A DNA stretch of 64,000 nt from Leptodactylus fallax (taxonomy: Eukaryota > Chordata > Amphibia > Anura > Leptodactylidae). Of the stretch, positions 34,236 through 46,175 are shown piece after piece. The position numbers and the translations under genes are program-made. The notes beneath the pieces are model-generated. The model ran no database searches and was not told the DNA's origin. It worked only from the letters and a program-made list of their open reading frames with translations. How positions within the stretch are numbered: position 1 is the first letter of the stretch; each line of letters opens with the position of its first letter. The stretch covers positions 1,426,001 through 1,490,000 of the forward strand of contig CAMRHE010000330.1 in assembly GCA_947044405.1 (NCBI GenBank). The letters are read 5' to 3'.

Positions 34236-35242
34236 ATGAAGTTCAGACTTTCACTTTTATAAAATTTTCATGTTTAATAAATGTTAAGGCAGAACAGTGA
34301 ACAAATGAATATTCAATTTGGTGGGAAAGGGCTCAGTATAAATTGGAATTTATTAATTTCAATCCCTGCTCACTATGGTTTTAGGAGTCCAGTAGGCGGA
34401 CCTATTCAATGATTAACAGGTAGATCTGGATGCACACACAGGGAAGACTCTCAATCTTTAGGTAAGTTTAGGTCCACCCACTTGACATGGAGTGAGCAGG
34501 GCTTTAAATAATAAATTATATATTGTACTGATTCTTATCTTATCACAAATTATTACGCCACATACATGTAGGACTAAATCTGCTATATATTTAGCATGTT
34601 GCATAGCATGTTCAGGTTCTCTGTTGATGACCATTACAGTAATGTAAAGATCATGGTGAATATACTGAATTTAGAATTACACTGCAGCTAAAGTAACAGT
34701 ATGGTAACAAACATGGTAACAAGCATAAATATACAGTAAGTATACAGTAAGTTATCAGTTTGCTTTAGTGTTTCTTCCCATTAGCTTCCATGCAAAAAAG
34801 TTATCATCCAACTAGTTAAAAAGAGCACTTTTTTTTCCAAAAAGCTTTAGTGTTATGGTCGAGAAGCATAGCACTGCTAAATGATGTGTGGCGGTATAAT
34901 ATATCTCTTACATTACACTGCACAACCGTTTGACAGAAATAATTGCAAGGAAAAAGAATGATATGGAAAAATGATAAACTGTTTTCAATAATGATTGAGA
35001 AATACAGCCGGGGTCATTTACAATGGTGGGCACAGCCAATACTACTCCATCAGCTCCCTTTTTAAATGACAACACAAAATTGTCGTATATTGTAAACCAA
35101 AGGACATATCTGGACATCATTTTGTTCATCGCACTCATATTTATAGGCCACAAAAGCTTAAAATGCTTGTCCCACAGGAATGGTGATAAAAGTCTCATTG
35201 TTGGGAGATCCTCTGAAAATGGGAATTGGGTCACCTGTTTAT
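34236..35242. other. Unassigned, gene-free DNA
   Basis: No coding pattern. Tandem AGTATACAGTA units occur near 34730-34750. Confidence 0.4.
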
Positions 35243-35577
35243 GGAGGACTTTTCACTAACTTCAACAACTCCAACTCTTTGTGTGGTGATTCTGGCATAA
35301 TTTGGAATTTTTTTTCCCTAGCCCCCACCATTCCTGAGCAATGATTGCTCTTAGTTTCAGCACAATTATGCTCTCTGATGTCACACTGGCGGTCCCTGTT
35401 GTTCTCCAGCCTAGAACCACCCACCTGATGGTAGAGAGCCTCATTGCGCAAAAATAAACATAATTGATAGCTCAGGAATGGTGGAAAAAATCCAACTGCA
35501 CCAAAATCAGAGATACGTTGCCTATTTGAAGGATGGAAAGAGTTGGAAATGATGAAAGGGGTGAAAGGTCCTCATTA
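35243..35577. mobile_element. Foldback MITE, relative of 44632-45040
   Basis: GAGGACTTTTCACTAACTTC at the left pairs with GGTGAAAGGTCCTCATTA at the right. CCACCATTCCTGAGCAA in the left arm pairs with AGCTCAGGAATGGTGG in the right arm. The terminal TTAA is degenerate. Confidence 0.75.
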
Positions 35578-36795
35578 GATGTAATGGTTGCCCATGCGCG
35601 CTGTTGCTCAATTCAATGTCGTCATAGAATGAGAAAGGTGAGGGTCCTGAGAGGCCACAACACACTTGAGGGCACTCTGATCACGGGCATTAGCTTCAGG
35701 TCTCTGTTGTGAAATACAACAGAGACCCTATGGCTATAACGGCCACTCTGCTTCAGAGCAGCCGCCATCTTTAAAGACCCAGAATCCGCCATACTATTAC
35801 GGTGGATGTCTGGAATGGGTTAAGAAGAAAACATGGAAAAATAAAAATGACAGAAAATAAAGCCATTACAGAAAATAAAGCTATTACAGAAAAAAAGATG
35901 CAAAAGTTAATGAATAGCCCTCAAATCCACATGTACAAGAAAAAACCCAAACGTCGGGTCCTGAACCAGGGAAAATGGTCCAGTGATGAATTGGTTAAAC
36001 AATGGATACAAATCTATTCCTCTCTATGGAATGTCAGCTTTGTGTTGGGACAAGGTATTACACATTAACCGAATATTTCATTAGCAACATACTGTATAAC
36101 TGAGAATTAGTGAACATATCTAGCGTATTGGGTAAGTGGCAAGTGTAGACAGAACCTGTATAAATCGCAACGATATATCACAATTCCTGTTATCTAACAC
36201 AGAAAACTAATAGCGGAAGCGTTCACTATCCATATAAATAGCAGCATTGGATCAGACAGGTCTCCATTTCCACTTCCCCAGGGATCCTCTCTTATGCTCT
36301 TTCACATTCAGTAAACAATACTTTATGTCTTTTGCACAGATAGCGGATAATTACCGCCGACTTCAGAACGCGTGCTTGTTTCAGTCACTCTCTTACAGTA
36401 AACTTCCTTCATTATGACAGCGGAGGACCATCTAGGGAACTGAAGTTTATCATCCAGCTCCTCCTGGGCTCAGTGACTTGAAAAGGTCATTTTCTTTTAC
36501 AATATGACTGAGAGGAAAACAATGCACGGATAGCGCCATAGACTATTTAAGAGCGAAAATACGACTGGTGTGCCAAGGAAAATGACGCCATGTGATTGCC
36601 AAAGGACCAATATTTCATAACTATTCGGCTTATCATTTACATGCTAGTGGCATATACAGTATTATACACAGAATCTATCCCTGTACGTTATATGTATGAC
36701 AAAAAGAAAGCCAAAATTTATAATAACCTCTTCTAAATACCCTATTAAAGGGACACAGTGGGCAAAACTAATACATTAAAGTAAATTTACTAAGC
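35578..36795. other. Gene-free DNA, part repeat-poor
   Basis: Near 35852-35890 an 18-bp unit, CAGAAAATAAAGCCATTA, is tandemly repeated and makes an 88-codon Lys-rich frame that I reject as a gene. About 36090-36600 is repeat-free and could be conserved noncoding DNA, though motif evidence is thin. Confidence 0.35.
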
Positions 36796-37172
36796 TTAAA
36801 GGGGTTGTCCAGGCAAAAATGGACACCCAAATTATTTTTTAAATTTGTGGGGGCGGTGAAAAAAACAAAAAATCATAGTCACCTTTCTCTGATGCTCCGG
36901 TACCTCCCTGCACGGTGCGATCCTGCAGCAACAATGTTGGCTTCCGGCGGACATCCCTAGTTCCCCTCCTGAGGCCACTGATTGGTGGAAGGGAACCGGG
37001 ACGTCACAGCCGGCGAGGAGTTCCACAACAAGAAGGCAGCCGAGCTGCAGGACCGGACCACGCTCAGAGGACATCAGAGCACCAGGGACAGGTATGATTT
37101 CTTACATTTTTTTTTTTTACTCCCCCCTGACCTATTTTAAAAATAATTGATTTGCCCGGACAACCCATTTAA
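36796..37172. mobile_element. TTAA foldback MITE, splice-donor family, copy A
   Basis: TTAAAGGGGTTGTCCAGGCA at the left, inverse CCCGGACAACCCATTTAA at the right. The GC-rich core resembles 55832-56195 and 61438-61878 (GATGCTCCGGTACC, GCGATCCTGCAG, CCACTGATTGG). The right arm contains GGGACAGGTATG near 37083, and the left arm the complement of a related site. Confidence 0.87.
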
Positions 37173-37959
37173 CCAGAATTTTGAACAAATAAACTAGTCT
37201 ATTTGCTTAACATGATATTTATTATGTGTTTAGACACTTTTTTTCACCTTGCTCGGCCAGGGGACAAAGGGTGGGCATGTTGGAAGTGGCATAAAATTCC
37301 GGCACAAATTTCTGTCACAAAGTGAGTAAAGTAATACTGGCATAAATTTAGACTAGACAGCCTAAAGATGCGCCAAAATTATCATCATTGGACACTGAAA
37401 AATCTGGAGCATTTAAGACTGTATAGTTGAAGGGGGGGATGTATCATGAAGGTATTTTTAATGACAGTTTTTTTGTCTAGTTCTTTTGTTTTTGTCTGGC
37501 ACAACTTGTGCCAAATTTTTGAAATGACGCAATTGGTTTGGTGAATTTGGCTCATGTTTTAGGTAAATCAAGACTTTTTTTTTCTGCTGCTGAAAAATGC
37601 ACCAAATGTGCAAAAAAACTTTTCATGGTGTCTCCACTCTTATCCCGCTCAACCCATGTGAGCAAACAAGATCAGTTGGGTACAAGCACATGGACAAACA
37701 CTGCCCTTAGTCACACTACAACTCTCAGCATACATATTTGCTCTGCTTGTGCTGGGAGTTTCACAGCAGCTGGAGTGCTGAAGGTTGCTGACCCCTGCCA
37801 TTGAGATAAGAGACTCAGTGATCAGTCCCTGCCAAAAGTGGTCCAATGGAGGAGAACTGATGCTTTGTATGGGGCTACAGAGACATCGGCTGTCAGAGTG
37901 TTAATGCTGACCACATTCTACTCCCAAGAGTGCCTACAATAGGCACATGAGTATCAGGT
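37173..37959. other. Gene-free DNA with old repeat scraps
   Basis: GGGGGGATGTATCATGAAGG at 37434 resembles the start of a dispersed repeat also hinted at 63976. No coding pattern is visible. Confidence 0.4.
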
Positions 37960-38186
37960 TCACACCTGCGTTGGGATTTCCATTCTTTGGGTCTGCTTGG
38001 AGATCCGAAAAACGGAAAGCCAATCCGCTTAAAAAGTGGTTAACTGTGGAAACCCGCGCACCCCATAGACTACAATAAGGGCCACCGGGTTTCTTGCTTG
38101 CAGGACTTTTCTCTCCACATTTTTCAAGTGGAATGGGGGACGGAATCCCCGAACGGTCATCGAACGTAGATGAGAACCTCGCCTTA
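37960..38186. repeat. Dispersed repeat shared with 17110-17405
   Basis: Contains GGTTCACACCTGCG at the left and an inverse-like GATGAGAACCTCGCCTTAG at the right. The interior GGGACGGAATCCCCGAACGG and CCACCGGGTTTC match the other copy. Confidence 0.65.
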
Positions 38187-40159
38187 GAAGTAGACTATAG
38201 AGCAATGGAAAAAGGGGACAGGTCTGAGAAATCACCTTTATTCCATTATCATGTGGACAGTTGAATGTGTGTGTGTCGCTTGGCTGCGAATGATGGGACA
38301 CCATGGAAGTTGGAGGAAGCAGTGTGATGCTCTGGATAATGCACTGCTGGGAAGCCTTGGTTCCTGACATTCATTGGAGTGGATTCAGTGGAATTTACTT
38401 TGACACGTAATGTTAACCAAAACATTGATGTAGGCCAAGTAGACCTCTTCATGGCATTGGTTTTCCTTAATGGCAATGGTCTTTTTCAGTAGTTAAATGC
38501 ATTCTGCCACTCTAAAAAAAAATATTTAAAATTTTTGGAGGAATATAAAAAAGTGTTCATGGCATTGATTTTTCCACCAAATTCCACAGATCTGATCAAG
38601 AATCTGTGGAATTGACTGGAAAACAAGTCAGATCCATAAAGGCCTCAACTCGCAACTTACAGGACATTTTGCTAACATCTTGATATCAGATACCACAGGC
38701 CAACTTGAGGGATCTTGTGGAATCCATGAGGAATCTAGACAATAGTAGGCTAATGGTTTTAATGTTATGGCTAATTAATGTTCCCTAGCAAGGTTATACA
38801 AAACAAAGCGGCTGTTAAGTGTCAGAAAATGGGTGTACAGTACAAGCCATGAAAAAAGTCAGAAATTTTTTGCACAAAAAAATTGCAACTTTTAGGGGGC
38901 TTATGAGGACAGGGCTATCAGCACCATCAAATTTATCATGATTTATGCATAAATGATGCCAGCAGTCTATGGTAGCAAAGAGCAGGTGACAGACCCCCAG
39001 GATGCAACCAATTTATAAATTAGGAGCAAATTCTGGCAAGGCAAGGAGTATCAAGAATGGCATGGAAGACGACAATCTTGATAAACCAGCCCCATAGTGA
39101 ACAGGGATGTTTAGGAACCTAAAGGGTTACACAAACATTGGTAAACCAACCCGATATACATATTACTGGTAAAAATATTTCTTCTTTTCACACTGACACA
39201 TACAATTTATCAGACATCTAAACTGGGACCAGAAACAGAATGGCTAGCATTATTCTCTGTACGGGCAGAGGACACGGCTAACATGAAAGACAAAAAATTT
39301 CATTTATGAAAAAAATTCAAAGACTTTTTTTTCATGTAACGTTCCTGACATGGAGCTCCGGCCTGCAGAGGTTAACAGCTGAATACCTCACAATCATGTC
39401 ACACGCGCAGACTGGAAGATAATTGGTTGGTAAGAAAATCCCCTTGTTGCCTCTACAACCCAGACAATTACTGATTTTTCAGTCTTCATTACCTGCATCA
39501 AGTATGATACATCTGAAGGAGCACTTACTGCTATTTCTGGTCCTGTCATCTATGACCTTGCATTTTTATACCGAAAAAAGTAGAAAAGCGGATGGAAGAA
39601 AACTGTAATAAGCTACTTATCAGGACATATGTAGCATGCAGAGTAAATGAGCACATAAGTACCTAAACATAATGCAGCAATAATGTAGCAATCACTCTAT
39701 AACTGCACAGATGCCATTTTAACACTACACGTACCAGAGAGGCCAGAATATCCTCAATACATTTATCCAAAGTATTTCATGCAAATGAAGGTGGTACGAT
39801 ACCCAGAAGCTCCATCAATCATTCTTAACAAGTATCTATTCTGTAACATGAAACGCAATTCCAGAATACACTGAATTTCATACACATGAGCTGCACAAAG
39901 ACAAGAATAGAGATCTCAATCGCTACAGAAGTGACCCCATAGTTAAAAGGGATTCTGAGACTTAATAAATGATGATCCATTTTTAGGATAGGTGACCAAT
40001 GTCAGATTGGTGAAGTTCCATAACAAGTAATCTTAGGGCCCCATAGCAAAAACTGCAATGGGACCCCACTCTAACATGACCACCTTGAACAGCAAGTTCA
40101 GAATTTGCCAAGTTTAGATTATTTTGTTCCCCTTCAGACACAGGTATAATGTACATAGC
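38187..40159. other. Mostly unassigned, gene-free DNA
   Basis: No coding pattern. About 38890-39095 has repeat scraps ending GATAAACCAGCCCCAT. From about 40020 the phrase CTTAGGGCCCCATAGCAAAA looks like the flank of a non-autonomous DNA element that may carry the following minisatellite. Confidence 0.4.
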
Positions 40160-40675
40160 GATTTTACAGTACAGATAATGCACACAGTGATGTCACAGTG
40201 CACAGATAATAAATAGTGATGTCACAGTACAGGGATAATGCACACAGTGATGTCACAGTACAGGGATAATAAACACAGTGATGTCACAGTACAGAGATAA
40301 TACACACAGTGATGTCACAGAGCAGGGATAATAAATACAGTGATGTCACAGTACAGGGTTAATGCACATAGTGATGTCACAGTACAGGGATAATAAACAC
40401 AGTGATGTCACAGTACAGGGATAATAAACACAGTGATGTCACAGTACAGGGATAATAAACACAGCGATGTCACAGTACATGGATAATGCACATAGTGATG
40501 TCACAGTACAGGGATAATACACACAGTGATGTCACAGTACAGCGATAATAAACACAGTGATGCCACAGTACAGAGATAATAAATACAGTGATGTCACAGT
40601 ACAGGGATAATGCACACAGTGATGACACTTTACAGGGATAATAAATACAGGGATGCCACAGTACTGGGATAATTA
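40160..40675. repeat. 31-bp minisatellite array B
   Basis: About 17 units of GATAATAAACACAGTGATGT followed by CACAGTACAGG, period 31 bp, with alternating AATAAACAC and AATGCACAC forms. The unit aligns with array A (18092-19381): both share the period, AATAAACA, GTGATGTCAC and GTACAGGGATAAT. An 81-codon minus-strand frame is only the repeat translated. Confidence 0.95.
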
Positions 40676-41274
40676 TGCTTCTTGGGAAAAAAAAATTAGG
40701 TATTTCTCTTCTCATCTACCTATCTAGTGTTTTGTACTGACACAAGGCACTGTTATGGGATGGACACTGGTTTAGAGTACAGACTACCCATAGGAGACAG
40801 TAGAGAGACTGTGGCCTGTAAAATTAAACACATAGATTTCACAATGTTACTGTCTGATAGCGATCTTTGCTTTTCTACTATCTGGATTGTTTTCCCATAC
40901 ACTACACACTTGCTTTTTAAGAAATCAATACTAATTACAAGAATTATTATGGCCAAAGGAGAGATCTGTGCTTCACCCGTACACGGTGCATTATGGACAT
41001 TATACTAATGGACAGATGACCATTACTACATAAAGTATAAAACTAAACTACAAAGGAGTCATGCCGGAGACCTCGGCTCTATGATAACAACCTACCAGTA
41101 CATTTATACATTATACTGCATATAACACTACTGTAGTCTTTAATGACATTTATTTGCTGCTTGTGCTCATTTTACACATCAAAATATACAATTCAAGCCC
41201 AAATGTGAACCTAGATGAGATGGACAAAGGCAAAAAAATGAATGTCTGAAAGCGTAACTTCCAGGGTGATGATA
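40676..41274. other. Unassigned, gene-free DNA
   Basis: No repeat or gene is evident; the frames here lack recognisable domains. Confidence 0.4.
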
Positions 41275-41335
41275 TTGAAGACCCACGGCATCCTTAGGAT
41301 GGGTCATCGATATCAGATTGGTGGGAGTCTGACAC
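41275..41335. repeat. Fragment of the 20365-20738 MITE family
   Basis: CCTTAGGATGGGTCATCGAT, then ATCAGATTGGTGGGAGTCTG and ACACCC. A second fragment in the same orientation is at about 41755-41800 (GGCCTATGCTCATCATATCA, GACTGACACCCAGCAC). Confidence 0.6.
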
Positions 41336-41354
41336 CCAGAACTTCTTACTTACT

Positions 41355-41625
41355 TCCTCCAGGGGTTTTTAGATTCTGTACCTAGGAATTCCAGGTCACT
41401 GCATCAGAAATCTTTCTCTCTTATTTTTACCACTAGTTCTTACCTGTGCTATCGGGGTTGGCTTTAATATAGTTTGCCCATAGCACCTGTGAAAATAGGT
41501 GAGAATGAAGCAATGTGATCTGGGTCAGAACCAGCCCAGAACAGCATTTAACCCCCCACCCCTCCTCTCGAAGAGGTAAGTAAAAGAGACTCCCTTGAAA
41601 TTCCAGGCACAGCACTGTATATTGT
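41355..41625. repeat. Foldback repeat related to 50058-50433
   Basis: Shares CTGTGCTATCGGGGTTGGC (versus CTGTGCTATTGGGGCTAGC) and flanking ATTCCAGGTCAC / GAAATTCCAGGC inverted arms. The ends are too worn to define. Confidence 0.6.
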
Positions 41626-41835
41626 ATGGGCTGACGCAAACAGGCCATGTGACTCATGAGCATGAAGTCATAAGCCTGTGATGTGGAACGAGCATTCGCC
41701 AGAGCACCACGGCCCCTGCAAACCAATGATTTGTGGGTGTACCTGGTCTTATATTAATGGCCTATGCTCATCATATCAGTTGAGGACTGACACCCAGCAC
41801 CAATATTATCAATAAACTCCCAAATCACCCCTTGA

Positions 41836-42520
41836 TCCTAATGCAAAATCACCCAATTTATTCAGTGCTATATGTACCACTAGTATCTTGTTATGTGGCA
41901 GGGGAACCCCCTCACATACCAAGCTCCCATTGTGACTGCTACCTCTGTACCCCTTAATACTGCACCCAGAATGTCTACTAGTTTAATCTTTTAGTGATCA
42001 TATGCATCTATCTGGTAGGTATTAGGATCAAGGATCCTGGGTAAATAATTATTTTTATTGCTGTCTTTTCATTTTAGACATTGAACTTTTTGGGGAAGAT
42101 AGATCAGCTTATAGTTAAGGGACCCTTCTAACAAGTTGGGATTGTTGGAAGCAGAAAACCCCTTTAAGATTGGAGGCCAAAACATATGTACGATAGACAT
42201 GGCAGCCCATATATATAACCACTGGTGGAGAAGACGGTGTGCAAAGTCACTGGAGATAGAGTCAACGGAGAGTTTATTAGGTGCAACATATGGCGCATGT
42301 GGGGTGTGTGTATAGACAGAGAAGAATATGTCAGAGGAGCTTCAGGAGAGGCCAGCCAAGGTAGGCTATCGAGATTGGTGTAGACCACCCTGCACTGTTT
42401 GCTATTGCTTACATTTTACTTGCATTTCAGTTGTTTCCAGTCAAGCAATCCATAAAGCCTAGCTGCCACCATGTCAATGTCCATCAGTTCCTGAACGTTA
42501 CAGTGTGAATACCTGTCCTG
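41836..42520. other. Gene-free DNA
   Basis: Contains a TTAA MITE right end (AAAACCCCTTTAAG near 42155-42168). Otherwise unassigned. Confidence 0.4.
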
Positions 42521-44091
42521 TACAGTCATGGCCAAAAGTTTTGAGAATGATACAAATATTAATTTTTACAAAGTCTACTGCTTCAGTTTTTCTAATGGCA
42601 ATTTGCATATACTCCAGAATGTTATAAAGAGTGATCAGCTTAACAGCAATTACTTGCAAAGTCAATATTTGCCTAGAAAATGAACTTTATCCCCCAAAAC
42701 ACATTTCAACATCATTGCAGCCCTGCCTTAAAAGGACCACCTAACATCGTTTCAGTGATTGCTCCATTAACACAGGTGTGGGTGTTGATGAGGACAGGGC
42801 TGGCGATCAATCTGTCATGATTAAGTAAGAATGACACCACTGGACACTTTAAAAGGAGGCTGGTGCTTGCCATCATTGTTTCTCTTCTGTTAACCATGGT
42901 TATCTCTAAAGAAACACGTGCAGTCATCATTGCACTGCACAAAAATGGCCTAACTGGGAAGAGTATTGCAGCTAGAAAGATTGCACCTCAGTCAACAATC
43001 TATCGCATCATCAAGAACTTCAAGGAGAGAGGTTCCATTGGTGCCAAAAAGGCTCCACGGCGCCCAAGAAACACCAGCAAGCGGCAGGACCGTCTCTTAA
43101 AAGTGTTTCAGCTGCGGGATCGGGCTACCAGCAGTGCAGAGCTTGCTGAGGAATGGCAGCAGGCAGGTGTGAGTGTATCTGCATGCACTGTGAGGCGGAG
43201 ACTCTTGGAGCAAGGCCTGGTCTCAAGGAGGGCAGCAAAGAAGCCACTTCTCTCCAGAAAAAACATCAGGGACAGACTGATATTCTGCAAAAGGTACAGG
43301 GAGTGGACTGCTGAGGACTGGGGTAAAGTCATTTTCTCTGATGAATCCCCTTTTCGATTGTTTGGAACATCTGTAAAACAGCTTATTCGGAGAAGAAGAG
43401 GCGAGCGCTACCACCAGTCTTGTCTCATGCCAACTGTAAAGCATCCTGAAACCATTCATGTGTGGGGTTGCTTCTCAGCCAAGGGAATCGGCTCTCTCAC
43501 TGTCTTGCCTAAAAACACAGCCATGAATAAAGAATGGTACCAGAATGTCCTCCAAGAGCAACTTCTCCCAACCGTCCAAGAGCAGTTTGGCGCTCAACAA
43601 TGCCTTTTCCAGCATGATGGAGCACCTTGCCATAAAGCAAAGGTGATAACTAAATGGCTCAGGGAACAAAACATAGAGATTTTGGGTCCATGGCCTGGAA
43701 ACTCCCCAGATCTTAATCCCATTGAGAACTTGTGGTCAATCATCAAGAGACGGGTGGACAAACAAAAACCAACAAATTCAGACAAAATTAAAGCATTGAT
43801 TCTGCAAGAATGGACTGCTATCAGTCAGGATTTGGTTCAGAAGTTGATTGAGAGCATGCCAGGGAGAATTGCAGAGGTCGTGAAGAAGAAGGGTCAACAC
43901 TGCAAATATTGACTTGCTGCATTAACTCATTCTAACTGTCAATATAAGCTTCTGTTACTCATAATATGAATGCAATTATATTTCTGTATGTGATAAAAAC
44001 ATCTGACAAACACACATAAAAACCAGAGGGCAGCAGATCATGTGAAAATAGAATATTTGTGTCATTCTCAAAACTTTTGGCCATGACTGTA
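42521..44091 (+). mobile_element. Intact Tc1/mariner DD35E transposon, copy 2
   Basis: Same ends and exactly the same length (1571 bp) as 4330-5900, with only scattered base changes and no net indel. Termini lie at TA dinucleotides. The left terminus reads TTTTGAGAATGA, identical to the right, whereas copy 1 has TTTTGATAATGA. This copy's ends are therefore the better matched pair. Confidence 0.96.
42896..43912 (+). CDS. Tc1/mariner transposase, DD35E type, copy 2
   Basis: A 338-residue transposase, uninterrupted, starting MVISKETRAVII in a good initiation context (ACCATGG). The catalytic residues D149, D241 and E277 are present with 35 residues between the last two, in a canonical PDLNPIENLW block. 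It differs from copy 1 at ten residues: 55, 59, 94, 97, 154, 160, 171, 273, 321 and 329. The hook motif is RRPR here instead of GRPR at 55-58, and C97 replaces an Arg in the second helix-turn-helix. The catalytic domain looks sound, but the DNA-binding region is altered, so activity is uncertain. Confidence 0.96.
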   Translation: MVISKETRAVIIALHKNGLTGKSIAARKIAPQSTIYRIIKNFKERGSIGAKKAPRRPRNTSKRQDRLLKVFQLRDRATSSAELAEEWQQAGVSVSACTVRRRLLEQGLVSRRAAKKPLLSRKNIRDRLIFCKRYREWTAEDWGKVIFSDESPFRLFGTSVKQLIRRRRGERYHQSCLMPTVKHPETIHVWGCFSAKGIGSLTVLPKNTAMNKEWYQNVLQEQLLPTVQEQFGAQQCLFQHDGAPCHKAKVITKWLREQNIEILGPWPGNSPDLNPIENLWSIIKRRVDKQKPTNSDKIKALILQEWTAISQDLVQKLIESMPGRIAEVVKKKGQHCKY

Positions 44092-44631
44092 GACTATAGA
44101 TTATATCCACATGCTACACTGAATCCTGTTAGCTTGGCCATTCTCCTGAACTAGATGAACCACATGAAGGATAATTCTATTCATGAGATTGTAGATATTC
44201 TAATCTACTTTAGATATCTTGTGCAAACTATATAAAAGCTTAAGTAATTCTCAGTATAATAAAAGAAACTCAAAAGTGAAGTCTCGGGAAACAAATCACA
44301 CTGGTTTTCATGATGTGCCTGAACGATGCATTTAAAAAATCCTCCATCTACGTATCAATCACATTATGTCCTTCACAAAACTTTATGGAGCATTGCAGTA
44401 CACCATTTCTGCAATTACACACATACCAGGAATCAATGTTTAAAAGAGCCAAGTGTATAAAACATTCCGACACACGGTGATAACACTGCGAGACGGGCTC
44501 CAACATACCTCCTCCTTGTAATGTCACAAATCTACAGGAGCTAAAGTTTTTCTGAAAAGCATTAGAGGACATTACAGTATTACACTTAAAGACCTTCTCA
44601 GGGGAGCTCATGAAATACCAGCATTAGTGAC
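44092..44631. other. Unassigned, gene-free DNA
   Basis: No repeat or gene is evident. Confidence 0.4.
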
Positions 44632-45040
44632 TTAAAGAGGACCTTTCAACACCTCTACCAAGTCCAACTTTTTGCATCATTTAATAGACACTGCTCCACT
44701 GATTCCGACACCATTGGAATTTTTTTCTCTAGCCCTCACCGTCCCCAAGCAATAAGTGCTGTTAGTTTTGATCTCTGATATACTATTTAGACTATGTACT
44801 GTCAGGAGGGCGAGGTCAGACAGCTGCAGAGAAGGGGGCGTGATTCTGAGCTCTGACACAGGCCAGCTCTGATTGAAGCTCTGAGTCACAACCCTTTCTG
44901 CTCCTGCCTAGCACGGCCCACCTGCCAGTACAGAGACTAAGTAGTATATCAGAACTAAAAACTAACAGAACTCAAAACTAACAGATTGCTCAGGAATGGT
45001 GGGGGCTAGAGAAAAAATTCCAACTGTTAAATTTACACCT
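44632..45040. mobile_element. TTAA foldback MITE, right end lost
   Basis: Begins TTAAAGAGGACCTTTCAACA. ATTTTTTTCTCTAGCCCTCACC in the left arm pairs with GGTGGGGGCTAGAGAAAAAA in the right. It is related to 35243-35577. The right terminal TTAA is absent. Confidence 0.75.
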
Positions 45041-45201
45041 GATCCCTTGTTCTCATGGGACATGAACTGCCACCAGAGGGGCTTGGCATTGACTTGTTCC
45101 TCTCACTCCACTTTGAGAACACATGCATGCTTGGTCAAGTATGTATGAGTATAGGGGAGTCAGGAAGAATAGCTGACAACGTCTGAAAGTGTATAGATAC
45201 C

Positions 45202-45363
45202 TTAAACAGATTATCCAGGATTGGAAAACTTGGCTGCTTCCTTCTTCTCAGGATGTGACATCATGTCCATTGGTCATTCATTTGAATGGGACTAAGTGGT
45301 TCCATTGCCAGGTGACCAACATAAAGCAACATAAAGTTTTTTAATTCTAGATAACCCCTTTAA
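45202..45363. mobile_element. Short TTAA MITE
   Basis: TTAAACAGATTATCCAGGAT at the left, inverse CTAGATAACCCCTTTAA at the right; 162 bp. The centre is unrelated to the other families. Confidence 0.7.
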
Positions 45364-45602
45364 GATGAATTATTATTATTTATTTACTTCCCAAGAGACA
45401 TAAGGCTTGTACAGTTGAACACAGCTATGGTTCAGCTTTGGTGATATTGGGGTGAATGTACAGTAGCTGGCATGGGACAGAGACTAGCAGGGGACCGGAA
45501 AGTGTAGGGATGGGCGTGGCAGGGGAGCTGTGAGGTGAGCATTACTTTTTAACTATTTTTAAGTATTTTTAGCCTTTTAAAAAATAATGACTATATACCC
45601 CT

Positions 45603-45901
45603 TGTAAAGGGAGTCTGTCAGCAATAAATTGGTTATAAACCTAATCCCAGTACCTTGTTGAGGTGATTCTACAGTTTCCAAATATGCCTCTGTTATTCAT
45701 CTTTGAAGCTCAATTTTCATGTAAATCATCATTGTATTCATATGCAAATGAGTAGAAAAGTTCTTAGCTTGCCTGGGCCTCGGTTTTAGCTCTAGATTCC
45801 CACTTCTCCTCTCATTTGCATATCAATAAAGTGTAGAATCACCTCTACAAGGTACTGGGATTACGTTTTTAACCAATTTACTGCTGACCAACTCCATTTA
45901 A
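45603..45901. mobile_element. Foldback MITE (AATTGGTTAAAAACCTAATC arms)
   Basis: TGTAAAGGGAGTCTGTCAGC at the left and inverse GCTGACCAACTCCATTTAA at the right. AATCCCAGTACCTTGT occurs in the left arm and its complement in the right. ATATGCAAATGAG and its inverse flank the centre. Confidence 0.88.
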
Positions 45902-45905
45902 AGAA

Positions 45906-46127
45906 AACCTAAGTTTTTCTCTTTTTGGATGCCTTAACACTTTTCTCTCTTCAAATACTTAAAATCCAACCAGGGTAGCGATAGTTTGCCTTCCCAATCC
46001 TGATGCATTTCCTCCCACATGAAAAACTGTCTTCATATAGTTTATGAGAAAATCTGAATTTTTTTTGCATTGAATTGTAAACCTCCTTTTGGATAAGGAC
46101 TGATCCCTTTGATGACCAATGACAACC
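45906..46127. other. Unassigned, gene-free DNA
   Basis: No signal other than chance frames. Confidence 0.3.
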
Positions 46128-46175
46128 TCTGTACAGCACAACGGAATACGTTGGCGCTATCAAGATAATGAATAC
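46128..46175 (+). repeat. SINE tail fragment
   Basis: TACAGCACAACGGAATACGT then TGGCGCTATCAAGATAATGA resembles the common tail TACAGCGCTGCGGAATATGT / GGCGCTATATAAATAA of amphibian tRNA-derived SINEs, by recall. The head is not present. Confidence 0.5.

Noticed and set aside
35802..36068. 88-codon Lys-rich frame
   Set aside because: Its N-terminal repeat arises from an 18-bp tandem duplication; no homology is recognised.
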